A stretch of DNA of 7,012 nucleotides from DASUZB01 sp036377075. Lineage in GTDB: Bacteria; Actinomycetota; CALGFH01. The translations under genes were made by a program, and so were the position numbers. Of the stretch, positions 1 through 5,004 are shown in pieces (the first letter of the stretch is position 1; every line of letters starts with the position of its first letter). The notes beneath the pieces were generated by a model that was given only the letters and a program-made list of their open reading frames with translations, searched no databases and was not told the DNA's origin. Location of the stretch: contig DASUZB010000002.1 in NCBI GenBank assembly GCA_036377075.1, positions 1 to 7,012 of the forward strand, given 5' to 3'.

Positions 1-1
1 C

Positions 2-499
2 GAGGCCTACGCCGACAGCTACGCCGCCAGGGGGCTGAGCGTCGCCGTGGTGGCCCTCGGCAGCGTCTACGGCCCGCGCCAGGACCCGCTCGGCTGCGGC
101 CTGGTGGCGCGGGCGGCCTGGTCGATGCTGCAGGGCGAGCCGCCCCGGATCGAGGGCGACGGTCGCCAGGAGCGCGACTGGGTCTACGTCGACGACGCGG
201 TCGACGCGCTGGCCCGGGCGGTCCGCTCCGACGTGGACGGGCGCCTGCTGGTCGGCACCGGCAGCGCCACCTCCGTGCTCGAGGTGGTCGAACGCCTGGC
301 CGCGCGGACTGGCTGGAGGGGCGAGCCGGATTGGGCACCCGCGCGCCAGGCCGACCCGCGCCGCTGTGCCCTCGATCCGGCCCGGACTGCCAAACTTCTC
401 GGATGGCACCCCTGGACGGAACTGGACGAAGGGCTCACTCTGTCGGTTGAGTGGCTTCGGTCCAGATTGCCGGCAAGGCCCCGCTACACTGGCATATGA
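2..499 (+). CDS. NAD-dependent epimerase/dehydratase (sugar-nucleotide type), C-terminal part, 5' end outside window
   Basis: The reading frame is open from the left edge to TGA at 497-499, giving about 165 residues of a longer protein. It begins EAYADSYAARGL, which resembles the helix that follows the YxxxK active site in extended short-chain dehydrogenases. The family signature LGSVYGPRQDP follows, then GEPPRIEGDGRQERDWVYVDDAVDAL, the conserved 'GdG.q.RDfvyVdDv' block of GalE/WbpP-like nucleotide-sugar epimerases and dehydratases. The N-terminal Rossmann GxxGxxG and the catalytic Ser/Tyr/Lys are off the left edge, so the exact reaction (4-epimerase, 4,6-dehydratase or related) cannot be decided. 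The C-terminal block DPARTAKLLGWHPWTELDEGL is also typical, so the protein ends naturally rather than by truncation. The enzyme would be cytoplasmic and serve cell-surface glycan or nucleotide-sugar synthesis. Family assignment is firm; substrate is unknown. Confidence 0.88.
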   Translation, partial: EAYADSYAARGLSVAVVALGSVYGPRQDPLGCGLVARAAWSMLQGEPPRIEGDGRQERDWVYVDDAVDALARAVRSDVDGRLLVGTGSATSVLEVVERLAARTGWRGEPDWAPARQADPRRCALDPARTAKLLGWHPWTELDEGLTLSVEWLRSRLPARPRYTGI

Positions 500-568
500 G
501 GGCCGTGCCTCAGTATTCGACCGGGCTTCGTAGTGAACGTGCAGTAGGTAGCTTCCGCGCCGAAACAG

Positions 569-596
569 CCCAAGCGGGCTATGGTGGCTGCTTGGG
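569..596 (+). other. Hairpin with competing alternative fold between epimerase gene and bldC-like gene
   Basis: CCCAAGC (569-575) is exactly complementary to GCTTGGG (590-596), a 7-bp stem with a 14-nt loop. The left arm can instead pair locally, because AGCCC (567-571) and GGGCT (576-580) form a 5-bp hairpin around AAGC, so the two folds exclude each other. There is no T-run after it, which argues against a canonical intrinsic terminator. It could be a weak terminator of the epimerase gene or part of a leader. Confidence 0.35.
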
Positions 597-604
597 TCGG
601 TCTC

Positions 605-610
605 GATAAT
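605..610 (+). promoter_or_regulatory. Candidate -10 box upstream of bldC-like gene
   Basis: GATAAT matches the TATAAT consensus at five of six positions and stands out in this GC-rich gap. No convincing -35 hexamer lies 16-19 nt upstream. If used, transcription would begin near 617 and give a leader of roughly 140 nt before the GTG at 758. The remaining gap (500-757) shows no small gene I can support: an in-frame extension upstream of 758 exists but has no family similarity. Confidence 0.3.
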
Positions 611-757
611 CGCCCTGTTCGTTCTGCAGCCGGCAGGGTGATCGACAGAGCCGTCTCCGCCGCACGTCCGCACTGTCGTGGTCCGACGAACAGCCGGTCC
701 ATATCCGAGCCGATCGGTGCCGTGAGCCGAGGTTCGGACTCGAGAAAGGGACGCACG

Positions 758-976
758 GTGGCAGCTCCACGCAAGTCCAACTCCAGGGTCGAGGTGACCA
801 GTTACCTCCGCACCGCGGAGGTCGCCGACCTGTTGCACGTCTCGCCCAAGACGGTGTCCCGTTGGGCGAAGGAGGGCAAGCTGCCCTTCCTCAAGACGCT
901 GGGTGGGCACCGCCGCTACCCGGAGGCGAAGATCCGCGAGCTGGCGGCAACGCTCCGCGAGGAGCCGACCGGCTAG
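758..976 (+). CDS. bldC: BldC-like small MerR/excisionase-type DNA-binding regulator
   Basis: A 72-residue protein that is essentially one winged helix-turn-helix of the excisionase/MerR type. Residues 17-54 read LRTAEVADLLHVSPKTVSRWAKEGKL then KTLGGHRRY, closely matching BldC of Streptomyces (PKTVTRWAKAGKL, then TLGGHRRYREAEV). The helix 21-36 would contact DNA and GGHRRY (49-54) is the wing. Known BldC is a 68-residue developmental regulator that binds direct repeats cooperatively and delays entry into sporulation; in non-sporulating actinobacteria homologues are general regulators. I chose the GTG at 758 because AAGGGA sits 6 nt upstream and the length then fits the family; the frame is open to an ATG at 581, but that extension looks non-coding. 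There is no effector-binding or dimerisation domain, as expected. It converges on the DUF5317-like gene with only 13 bp between stop codons. Identification as BldC family is strong; orthology is likely but not proven. Confidence 0.88.
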   Translation: MAAPRKSNSRVEVTSYLRTAEVADLLHVSPKTVSRWAKEGKLPFLKTLGGHRRYPEAKIRELAATLREEPTG

Positions 977-989
977 GTACCTGGCGCGG

Positions 990-1616
990 TCAGTCCGCCC
1001 AGTTCCAGGGCACCGCTCGCGCCTCGGTGGCGTCGGCGTCGGGCTCGGCCCGGCGCCGCCTGCCCGGGGTCACGCCCAGCAGCATGGCGTTCTGCACCAG
1101 CAGGAACAGGCCGGCGAACTCGGCGACCTCGCCGGCGCTGGTGACGGTGCGCAGCGGCCGCACCGCCAGGCGGTCGGCGAGGAGCACCAGCCGAGCGCCG
1201 GACCCCTGCAGCACGTGCTTGGCGTCGGGACGCTGCGGCAGCGGCCGCTCGGTCGGCACGGCGGCGCGTTGCAGCGTCGCCGCCGCCACCGGGACGCCCA
1301 GGTTCGCGACGGTGACCAGCAGGTTCAGCAGCACGCCGAGGGCGAGCAGGGGTACGCCCGGCAGCTGGCCGTTGGCCCGCGCGACCGCGACCAGCGCGGC
1401 GAGGGCACCGATCAGCACGAGCGCGCCAAGGGTCCGGGGCATGCCGAGGGCGCGCACCAGCGCCGCGCCGACCAGGGCCTGGACGGCCAGGCAGGCCAGC
1501 GCCGTCCGGCGGCCACGGACCTGCGTCCCCGCCAGGCCGGACAGGTCCCCGCCGCGCAACCACCCGGCCACCACGCCGGCGAGCACGACCAGGACGTACA
1601 ACGGCAGTGATCCCAT
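990..1616 (-). CDS. DUF5317-like integral membrane protein
   Basis: A 208-residue protein with about five hydrophobic segments (roughly residues 4-21, 38-57, 62-80, 88-106 and 163-182) and a short charged, Arg-rich C-terminal tail (186-200). The stretch ALGVLLNLLVTVANLGVPV (92-110), then LADRLAVRPL and TVTSAGEVAEFAGLFLL, resembles the DUF5317 pattern of an 'LN...N.G.PV' motif, an 'L.D.l' block and an 'S.GD' block before the last helix. The second G-D pair is G-E here (162-163), a mild deviation. ATG at 1616 is preceded by AGGAG with a 9-nt spacer. It lies 21 bp downstream of the response regulator stop, so co-transcription is likely. Function is unknown for the family. Topology is inferred by eye. 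DUF5317 is my best match from memory; the membrane-protein call is much surer than the family name. Confidence 0.65.
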   Translation of the reverse strand: MGSLPLYVLVVLAGVVAGWLRGGDLSGLAGTQVRGRRTALACLAVQALVGAALVRALGMPRTLGALVLIGALAALVAVARANGQLPGVPLLALGVLLNLLVTVANLGVPVAAATLQRAAVPTERPLPQRPDAKHVLQGSGARLVLLADRLAVRPLRTVTSAGEVAEFAGLFLLVQNAMLLGVTPGRRRRAEPDADATEARAVPWNWAD

Positions 1617-1637
1617 GCTGCGCTTCTCCTGTTGGTC

Positions 1638-2282
1638 CTACTCGACGATGCCGTGCTTGAGGGCGACCGCGACCGCGCGGGTGCGGTCGGAGACGCCCAG
1701 CTTGGTGAAGATGCGTTCCAGGTAGGTCTTGACCGTCTGCGGGGAGATGCGCAGCTCCGCGGCCACCTCGCGGTTGGTGGAGCCGTAGGCGATCATCTGC
1801 AGCACCTCCACCTCCCGGGCCGACAGCGCCGCCACGCTCTGCTCGGCCCTGGTGAGCTGGCGGATCTCCTCGAGGAACTGGCGGGTGAGGTTGGGGTGGA
1901 TCACCGCCGAGCCCTCGGCGACCAGGTGCACGGCCCGGTTGAGCTCGGCGGCGTCGACGTGCTTGACCAGGTAGCCGGCGGCGCCGGCCTGGATGGCCTC
2001 GCCCACCCGCGCCTGGGTCTCGTCGACGGTGAGGATGATCACCCGGGTCTCCGGCACCGACCTGGTGATCGCCTGGGTCGCCTTGATGCCGCCGAGGCCG
2101 GGCATGCGCACGTCCATGATCACCACGTCGGGGTGGGTGCGCTCGGCCAGCCGGATGGCCTCCTCGCCGTCGCCGGCCTCGGCCACCACCTCGAGGTCCT
2201 TGTCGAGCGAGAGCGCGGTCCTGATGCCGTCCCTGATGAGCGGATGGTCGTCGGCCACCAGGATGCGAACCCGTGCGCTCAC
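1638..2282 (-). CDS. NarL/LuxR-family two-component response regulator
   Basis: A 214-residue protein with the standard two-domain layout. The receiver domain (about 5-122) has the acidic pair D11-D12, phosphoacceptor D57 in VVIMDVRMPG, T85 in IILTVDE and K107 in GYLVK, so all phosphorylation residues are present. The C-terminal LuxR-type HTH (about 149-212) reads LSAREVEVLQMIAYGSTNREVAAELRIS, then QTVKTYLERIFTKLGVSDRTRAV. I chose GTG at 2282 because GAGGAAG lies about 4 nt upstream and residues 5-12 form the first beta strand of the receiver; the frame runs further upstream, but that part is GC-rich noise antisense to whiB. No histidine kinase is visible in the window, so its partner is encoded elsewhere or it is an orphan. 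The downstream DUF5317-like membrane gene is probably in the same transcript. Targets and signal cannot be read from sequence. Confidence 0.93.
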   Translation of the reverse strand: MSARVRILVADDHPLIRDGIRTALSLDKDLEVVAEAGDGEEAIRLAERTHPDVVIMDVRMPGLGGIKATQAITRSVPETRVIILTVDETQARVGEAIQAGAAGYLVKHVDAAELNRAVHLVAEGSAVIHPNLTRQFLEEIRQLTRAEQSVAALSAREVEVLQMIAYGSTNREVAAELRISPQTVKTYLERIFTKLGVSDRTRAVAVALKHGIVE

Positions 2283-2362
2283 GTGTCTTCCTCGCCAGCG
2301 AAGTGGGTCTCGGTTGCCGGGCGCCGGCCGGCTCGGTGGTGGCAAGCCACAACCGACGAGAA

Positions 2363-2393
2363 ATGGTACGACCCGGACGAGGGGAATGGAAGA
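2363..2393 (-). promoter_or_regulatory. Probable promoter of response regulator gene, shared bipartite element copy 1
   Basis: On the minus strand TCTTCCATTCC (2393-2383) is followed after 10 nt by GTCGTACCAT (2372-2363). TTCCAT and TACCAT are separated by 17 nt, the normal -35/-10 distance, and TACCAT fits an actinobacterial TAnnnT -10. The same arrangement occurs upstream of the whiB1-like gene. The predicted start would lie about 74 nt upstream of the GTG. TTCCAT is a poor match to TTGACA, so the upstream part may be an activator or alternative-sigma element. No other promoter candidate is evident between the terminator and the gene. Confidence 0.5.
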
Positions 2394-2400
2394 GCCTCGA

Positions 2401-2429
2401 CGCCCGGCCGGCCCGAGGCCGGCCGGGCG
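2401..2429 (-). terminator. Strong hairpin after whiB1-like gene
   Basis: A perfect 13-bp inverted repeat (CGCCCGGCCGGCC at 2401-2413 and GGCCGGCCGGGCG at 2417-2429) with a 3-nt loop, starting 10 nt past the whiB stop codon. It is almost all G/C. There is only a loose T-containing tail (TCTTCC region) rather than a U-run, as is common for actinobacterial terminators. It would insulate the whiB gene from the response regulator promoter immediately downstream. Confidence 0.75.
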
Positions 2430-2439
2430 GAGTGGGAGA

Positions 2440-2688
2440 TCAGGCGATACGGACCCGGCGGCGCTGACCGCGGCGCATGGCCCGGCGCTCCTCCTCGGAC
2501 AGGCCACCCCAGACGCCGGCGTCCTGGGCGGTGTCGAGGGCCCACCGCAAGCACTCCTCCCGAACGGTGCAGAGCGTGCAGATGGCCTTGGCCGACTGGA
2601 CCTGCGCCTCGGCCGGCCCGGTCGTCCCCACCGGGAAGAACAGTTCCGGGTCCACATCGCGGCAGCGGGCACGATGGCGCCAATCCAT
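2440..2688 (-). CDS. whiB1: WhiB1/WblE-type iron-sulfur transcription factor
   Basis: An 82-residue WhiB family protein that starts MDWRHRARCRDVDPELFFPVG, nearly the same as mycobacterial WhiB1 (MDWRHKAVCRDEDPELFFPVG). Four cysteines at 9, 37, 40 and 46 (spacing C-X27-C-X2-C-X5-C) would hold a [4Fe-4S] cluster, at the positions known in WhiB1. GVWGG (58-62), followed by LSEEERRA, is the turn that contacts the primary sigma factor region 4, and the Arg-rich tail (68-80) would contact DNA. Family knowledge: WhiB1 is essential in Mycobacterium tuberculosis, its cluster reacts with nitric oxide, and it acts bound to SigA. I chose ATG at 2688 because it matches family starts and has GAGG 6 nt upstream; an ATG two codons earlier (2694) is possible. 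It is monocistronic, with its own promoter and terminator. The WhiB1 subgroup is supported by the LFFPVG and cysteine pattern rather than by a tree. Confidence 0.95.
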   Translation of the reverse strand: MDWRHRARCRDVDPELFFPVGTTGPAEAQVQSAKAICTLCTVREECLRWALDTAQDAGVWGGLSEEERRAMRRGQRRRVRIA

Positions 2689-2792
2689 TGACATCCTCGC
2701 TTTCTCCGGCAAGGCCCCGGGGGAAGGGCACATGATCGAAGGCTTCTAGAAAGTTACGTCCTGTCGTGAGCCTCTCGATGCAGAGCGGGGTG

Positions 2793-2823
2793 AGTGTAGG
2801 ACAGGGCGAGAAGGAATGGAAGA
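2793..2823 (-). promoter_or_regulatory. Probable promoter of whiB1-like gene, shared bipartite element copy 2
   Basis: On the minus strand TCTTCCATTCC (2823-2813) is followed after 10 nt by GTCCTACACT (2802-2793). TACACT is a good -10 (TAnnnT) and lies 17 nt from TTCCAT. The predicted transcription start is near 2786, giving a leader of about 100 nt before the ATG at 2688. The 11-mer and its spacing to GTCNTACNNT are the same as in the element ahead of the response regulator gene. Immediately upstream (2825-2841) the 6-bp inverted repeat CCCAAT/ATTGGG with loop TCGAG may be a binding site. Confidence 0.55.
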
Positions 2824-3195
2824 ACCCAATTCGAGATTGGGCGCGGGAATCTGCCCGAAATGCTTCTCCGTGGTCACGCCACCACTGCCAGAGATACCAG
2901 TGGCGGATCGTACCCACCCATCCGAGCACGAAACCTGATCATGGCCACGACCAGGCCAAACACCTGCAAATCTGTCGATCAGACCGGCGTAATAAGTAGA
3001 AATATTTAGTCGAAGTACGTATATCCGGCAATGAGCGGACTAGTCCTTCTCAGCCATACGTGCGCGAACGAAATTAGCCTTCCGATGGTGCGTCGGTAGC
3101 CCCGCACCACCGCCTCGTGATAACCGCGTACGGTGCATTCCCGGGAACCCGCGCGCGCGGCCGTCGGGAAATCGGCTCGCCGGAGCCGTCGCAGT
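2824..3195. other. Relatively AT-rich intergenic region, no gene recognised
   Basis: Base composition drops clearly from the surrounding level, most of all at about 2985-3025, where AAATATTT (3000-3007) and GTACGTA occur. Small inverted repeats are visible: CCCAAT/ATTGGG (2825-2841), GTGGT/ACCAC (2870-2885), CCACTG/CAGTGG (2882-2903) and the 10-bp palindrome GGACTAGTCC (3037-3046). A weak minus-strand promoter-like pair, TTGCCG (3031-3026) and TAAATA (3008-3003), has a 17-nt spacer. Open frames here lack a ribosome-binding site, codon bias and family similarity. It may be a distal regulatory region for whiB1, a small RNA locus or simply a divergent spacer. Confidence 0.4.
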
Positions 3196-3258
3196 GGGTC
3201 CCGAAAGGTCATCATGGGGTCCCGCGCGAGCGCCGGGCGGGACCCCGGCGCGGGTCCC
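3196..3258. repeat. Cluster of four GGGWCCC palindromes upstream of phosphodiesterase gene
   Basis: GGGTCCC occurs at 3196-3202, 3217-3223 and 3252-3258, and its complement form GGGACCC at 3239-3245. Centre-to-centre distances are 21, 22 and 13 bp; the first two are close to two helical turns. The middle two copies are the core of a perfect 10-bp inverted repeat, GGGGTCCCGC (3216-3225) and GCGGGACCCC (3237-3246), with an 11-nt loop. There is no T-run, so a terminator is unlikely. It could be an operator array or simply a GC-rich structured region. Confidence 0.45.
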
Positions 3259-3284
3259 GGAGCGGGGCGGCGGGTCGATCCGGG

Positions 3285-3290
3285 TACGAT
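3285..3290 (+). promoter_or_regulatory. Candidate -10 box of glycerophosphodiester phosphodiesterase gene
   Basis: TACGAT matches four of six positions of the -10 consensus, including the important T-A and final T. It would start transcription near 3297, about 43 nt before the GTG at 3340. No -35 is visible, which would fit dependence on an activator at the repeats just upstream. CGGGT is repeated at 3251, 3271, 3281 and 3291, the last three exactly 10 bp apart and flanking this box. Confidence 0.35.
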
Positions 3291-3339
3291 CGGGTTGTCT
3301 GGGAGGCTGGCGCGGGCCACCCGACCGGAGGTGCGAGCG

Positions 3340-4110
3340 GTGCAGGTCCTCGGACACCGTGGTGCCAGGCTGGTGGCACCGGAGAACACCGTCGAGGCGT
3401 TCCGGGCCGCCATGGACGAGGGCGCCGACGGCGTCGAGCTCGACGTCCGCCAGACGGCGGACGGCGCCCTGGTCTGCTTCCACGACGCCGCCCTCGGCCG
3501 CACCACCGACGGTCACGGCCTGCTGCGCGAGCACACCCTCGCCGAGCTGGCGACCCTGGACGCGGGCGCCTCGCCACGGCAGCCGGGCGCGCGCCGCTTC
3601 CGCGGCGTGCGCATCCCGACGCTGGCCGAGGCGCTCGACGCGCTGCCGTCCGACGCCCTGATCGACGTCGAGGTCAAGGCGCGGGGCGAGGGGCAGCAGG
3701 GACCCAAGGACGTGGCCGCCGGCCTCGCCGGCGTGCTCGCCGGCCGCGGCGACAGCGGCCGGGTGATGGTCTCGTCGTTCTCGCGCCGGGTCGCCGCTGC
3801 CGCCGCCGCCGAGCTGCCCGGCATCCGCATCGGCCTGGTCTCCCCGAGCTTCGTCCCGCTCGGCCGTGCCCTGCGGACCGCCGAGGGTGCGGGCTGCTCG
3901 GTGCTCGCCGCCCACTTCGCCGCGTACTTCGGCCCCAAGGCCAAGGTCGCCGCCAGGCGCGCCTCGGACGAGGGCGTCCTGCTGCTCGCCTGGACGGTCG
4001 ACGACCCCCAGGTGGCCGCCCGCCTCGCCGACCTCGGGGTCGCGGTGGTGGTCAGCGACCAGCCGGGCCGCCTGGCTCGGGCCCTGCGCGGCGGGGAGCG
4101 ATCACCGTGA
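3340..4110 (+). CDS. Glycerophosphodiester phosphodiesterase (GDPD family)
   Basis: A 256-residue single-domain protein, typical size for cytoplasmic bacterial GDPDs, which split glycerophosphodiesters from phospholipid turnover into sn-glycerol-3-phosphate and an alcohol. The first strand LGHRGA gives H6 and R7. PENTVEAF (14-21) follows, then GADGVELDVRQTADG with metal ligands E33 and D35, and H48 in VCFHDA. The later TIM-barrel strands are also present: IDVEVK with E111 and K113, RVMVSSFS, and LLLAWTVDDP near 215-223. No signal peptide or membrane segment is seen. GTG at 3340 was chosen because GGAGG lies 8 nt upstream and the catalytic HRGA must be near the N-terminus; a GTG three codons earlier would overlap that site. 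Its last 59 bp overlap, tail to tail, the end of the lipid kinase gene. The shared theme of glycerophospholipid metabolism suggests a functional link, which is inference. Confidence 0.93.
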   Translation: MQVLGHRGARLVAPENTVEAFRAAMDEGADGVELDVRQTADGALVCFHDAALGRTTDGHGLLREHTLAELATLDAGASPRQPGARRFRGVRIPTLAEALDALPSDALIDVEVKARGEGQQGPKDVAAGLAGVLAGRGDSGRVMVSSFSRRVAAAAAAELPGIRIGLVSPSFVPLGRALRTAEGAGCSVLAAHFAAYFGPKAKVAARRASDEGVLLLAWTVDDPQVAARLADLGVAVVVSDQPGRLARALRGGERSP

Positions 4111-5002
4111 GGGCGTCGGGCAGGCGCTCGAAGGCCAGGCTGGTGTGGTCGCCGAGGTACTCGCCGTCGAGCTGGAGGGCGAGGGGCACGTCGGCCTCCA
4201 GGGTGAAGCCGCGTAGGTCGTGCAGGACCGGGAAGTCGGGGGACGCGGCGCGGCGGGGCCGCGACGACAGCATCGCGCTCAGCGCCCTGGCGAGCGCCGT
4301 GGTCGCCATCGACAGGCCGACCAGCACGTCCATGCCCCCCTCGAAGCTCGCCAGCGGCGTCGGCCGGAACGGGCGCCGCCCCAGGTAGGTGAAGGGGTCG
4401 CCGTTGCCGATCAGGGCGAAGTAGCCGCGCAGCGGCGCCCGCCCCTCGGCGTAGAGGGTCAGGTGCGGGGTGTCGCGGTCGTAGCCCACCAGCAGGGTCA
4501 TCAGTCCCGCGGCGACGTAGGCGCGGTCGCCGTAGAGCTGCTTGGCCCGGCGCCGCCGCTCGACCTCGCGGACGATCGCGCCGTCGAGGCCGAGGCCGGC
4601 GCTGAAGGTGAAGCGGCGCCCGCCGGCCGTGCCGAGCGACAGCAGGCGGCGCTCCCCGTTCTCGAGCAGCTCGAGCAGCCTGGCGGCGGCCTTGGCGGCG
4701 TCGTCGGGCAGGCCGAGCGCGCGGACCAGGACGTTGGTCTTGCCGCCACCGACCAGCCCGAGCGGCACGGCCGCGCCGGCCAGCCCGTTGACCACCTCGT
4801 TGATGGTGCCGTCGCCGCCCATCACCAGCAGCGCCTCGCAGCCGTCGGCGAGGGCGCGGCGGGTCAGCTCGGTGGCGTGCCCCGGATGGGTGGTGTGGTG
4901 GACCTCCAGCTTGTGCCTGGCGGCGAGCAGGCGCACCACCTCGTCGCGCCGTCGCGCCGCGAACCGGGTCGCGTTCGGGTTCACCACCAGCGCCAGCCGC
5001 AT
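4052..5002 (-). CDS. Diacylglycerol/lipid kinase family protein (DagK catalytic domain)
   Basis: A 316-residue protein of the DagK/LCB5/YegS superfamily, which phosphorylates lipid hydroxyls such as diacylglycerol using ATP. Visible motifs: N-terminal strand LALVVNPNA, nucleotide-binding GGDGT (62-66) followed by INEVVNGLAG, the GLVGGGKTNVLVRALGLP loop (82-99), FSAGLGLDGAIVREVE (133-148), NGDPFTYLGRRPFRPTPLASFEGGMDVL (200-227) and LQLDGEYLGD (277-286) near the C-terminus. The usual P-x-G-(T/S/G)-x-N substrate loop is altered to GGGKTN, with the proline missing. Start ATG at 5002 is only 2 nt after the sigma factor stop; the nearest GGAGG is 16 nt upstream, so translational coupling is likely. 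The last 19 codons overlap the phosphodiesterase gene on the other strand. The lipid substrate (diacylglycerol, sphingoid-like base or phosphatidylinositol-related) cannot be told from sequence. Confidence 0.9.
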   Translation of the reverse strand: MRLALVVNPNATRFAARRRDEVVRLLAARHKLEVHHTTHPGHATELTRRALADGCEALLVMGGDGTINEVVNGLAGAAVPLGLVGGGKTNVLVRALGLPDDAAKAAARLLELLENGERRLLSLGTAGGRRFTFSAGLGLDGAIVREVERRRRAKQLYGDRAYVAAGLMTLLVGYDRDTPHLTLYAEGRAPLRGYFALIGNGDPFTYLGRRPFRPTPLASFEGGMDVLVGLSMATTALARALSAMLSSRPRRAASPDFPVLHDLRGFTLEADVPLALQLDGEYLGDHTSLAFERLPDALTVIAPRRAGPEPGGPAGR

Positions 5003-5004
5003 CC

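Noticed and set aside
581..757. N-terminal extension of the bldC-like gene to the ATG at 581
   Set aside because: No family similarity in the extra 59 residues, no ribosome site, and the GTG at 758 has a good one and gives the family length.
973..2352. A long open frame (459 codons) on the minus strand across the response regulator and DUF5317-like genes
   Set aside because: It is out of frame with two well-supported genes, is made mostly of Arg, Gly, Pro and Ala, and shows no domain. Such frames arise from high third-position GC.
2283..2672. Upstream extension of the response regulator to 2672
   Set aside because: The extra 130 codons run antisense to the whiB1-like gene and through the terminator hairpin. 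The receiver domain begins directly at the GTG at 2282.
2766..2999. A 77-codon plus-strand frame in the AT-rich gap
   Set aside because: No recognisable motif, mixed composition and no clear ribosome-binding site. It would lie antisense to the whiB1 promoter and leader.
3216..3246. 10-bp inverted repeat read as an intrinsic terminator
   Set aside because: No gene ends close by on either strand and no T-run follows. An operator or structural role is more likely.
3133..3339. Start of the phosphodiesterase gene at 3133
   Set aside because: The added 69 residues are Arg/Gly-rich, cover the repeat cluster and promoter candidate, and displace the conserved LGHRGA from the N-terminus.
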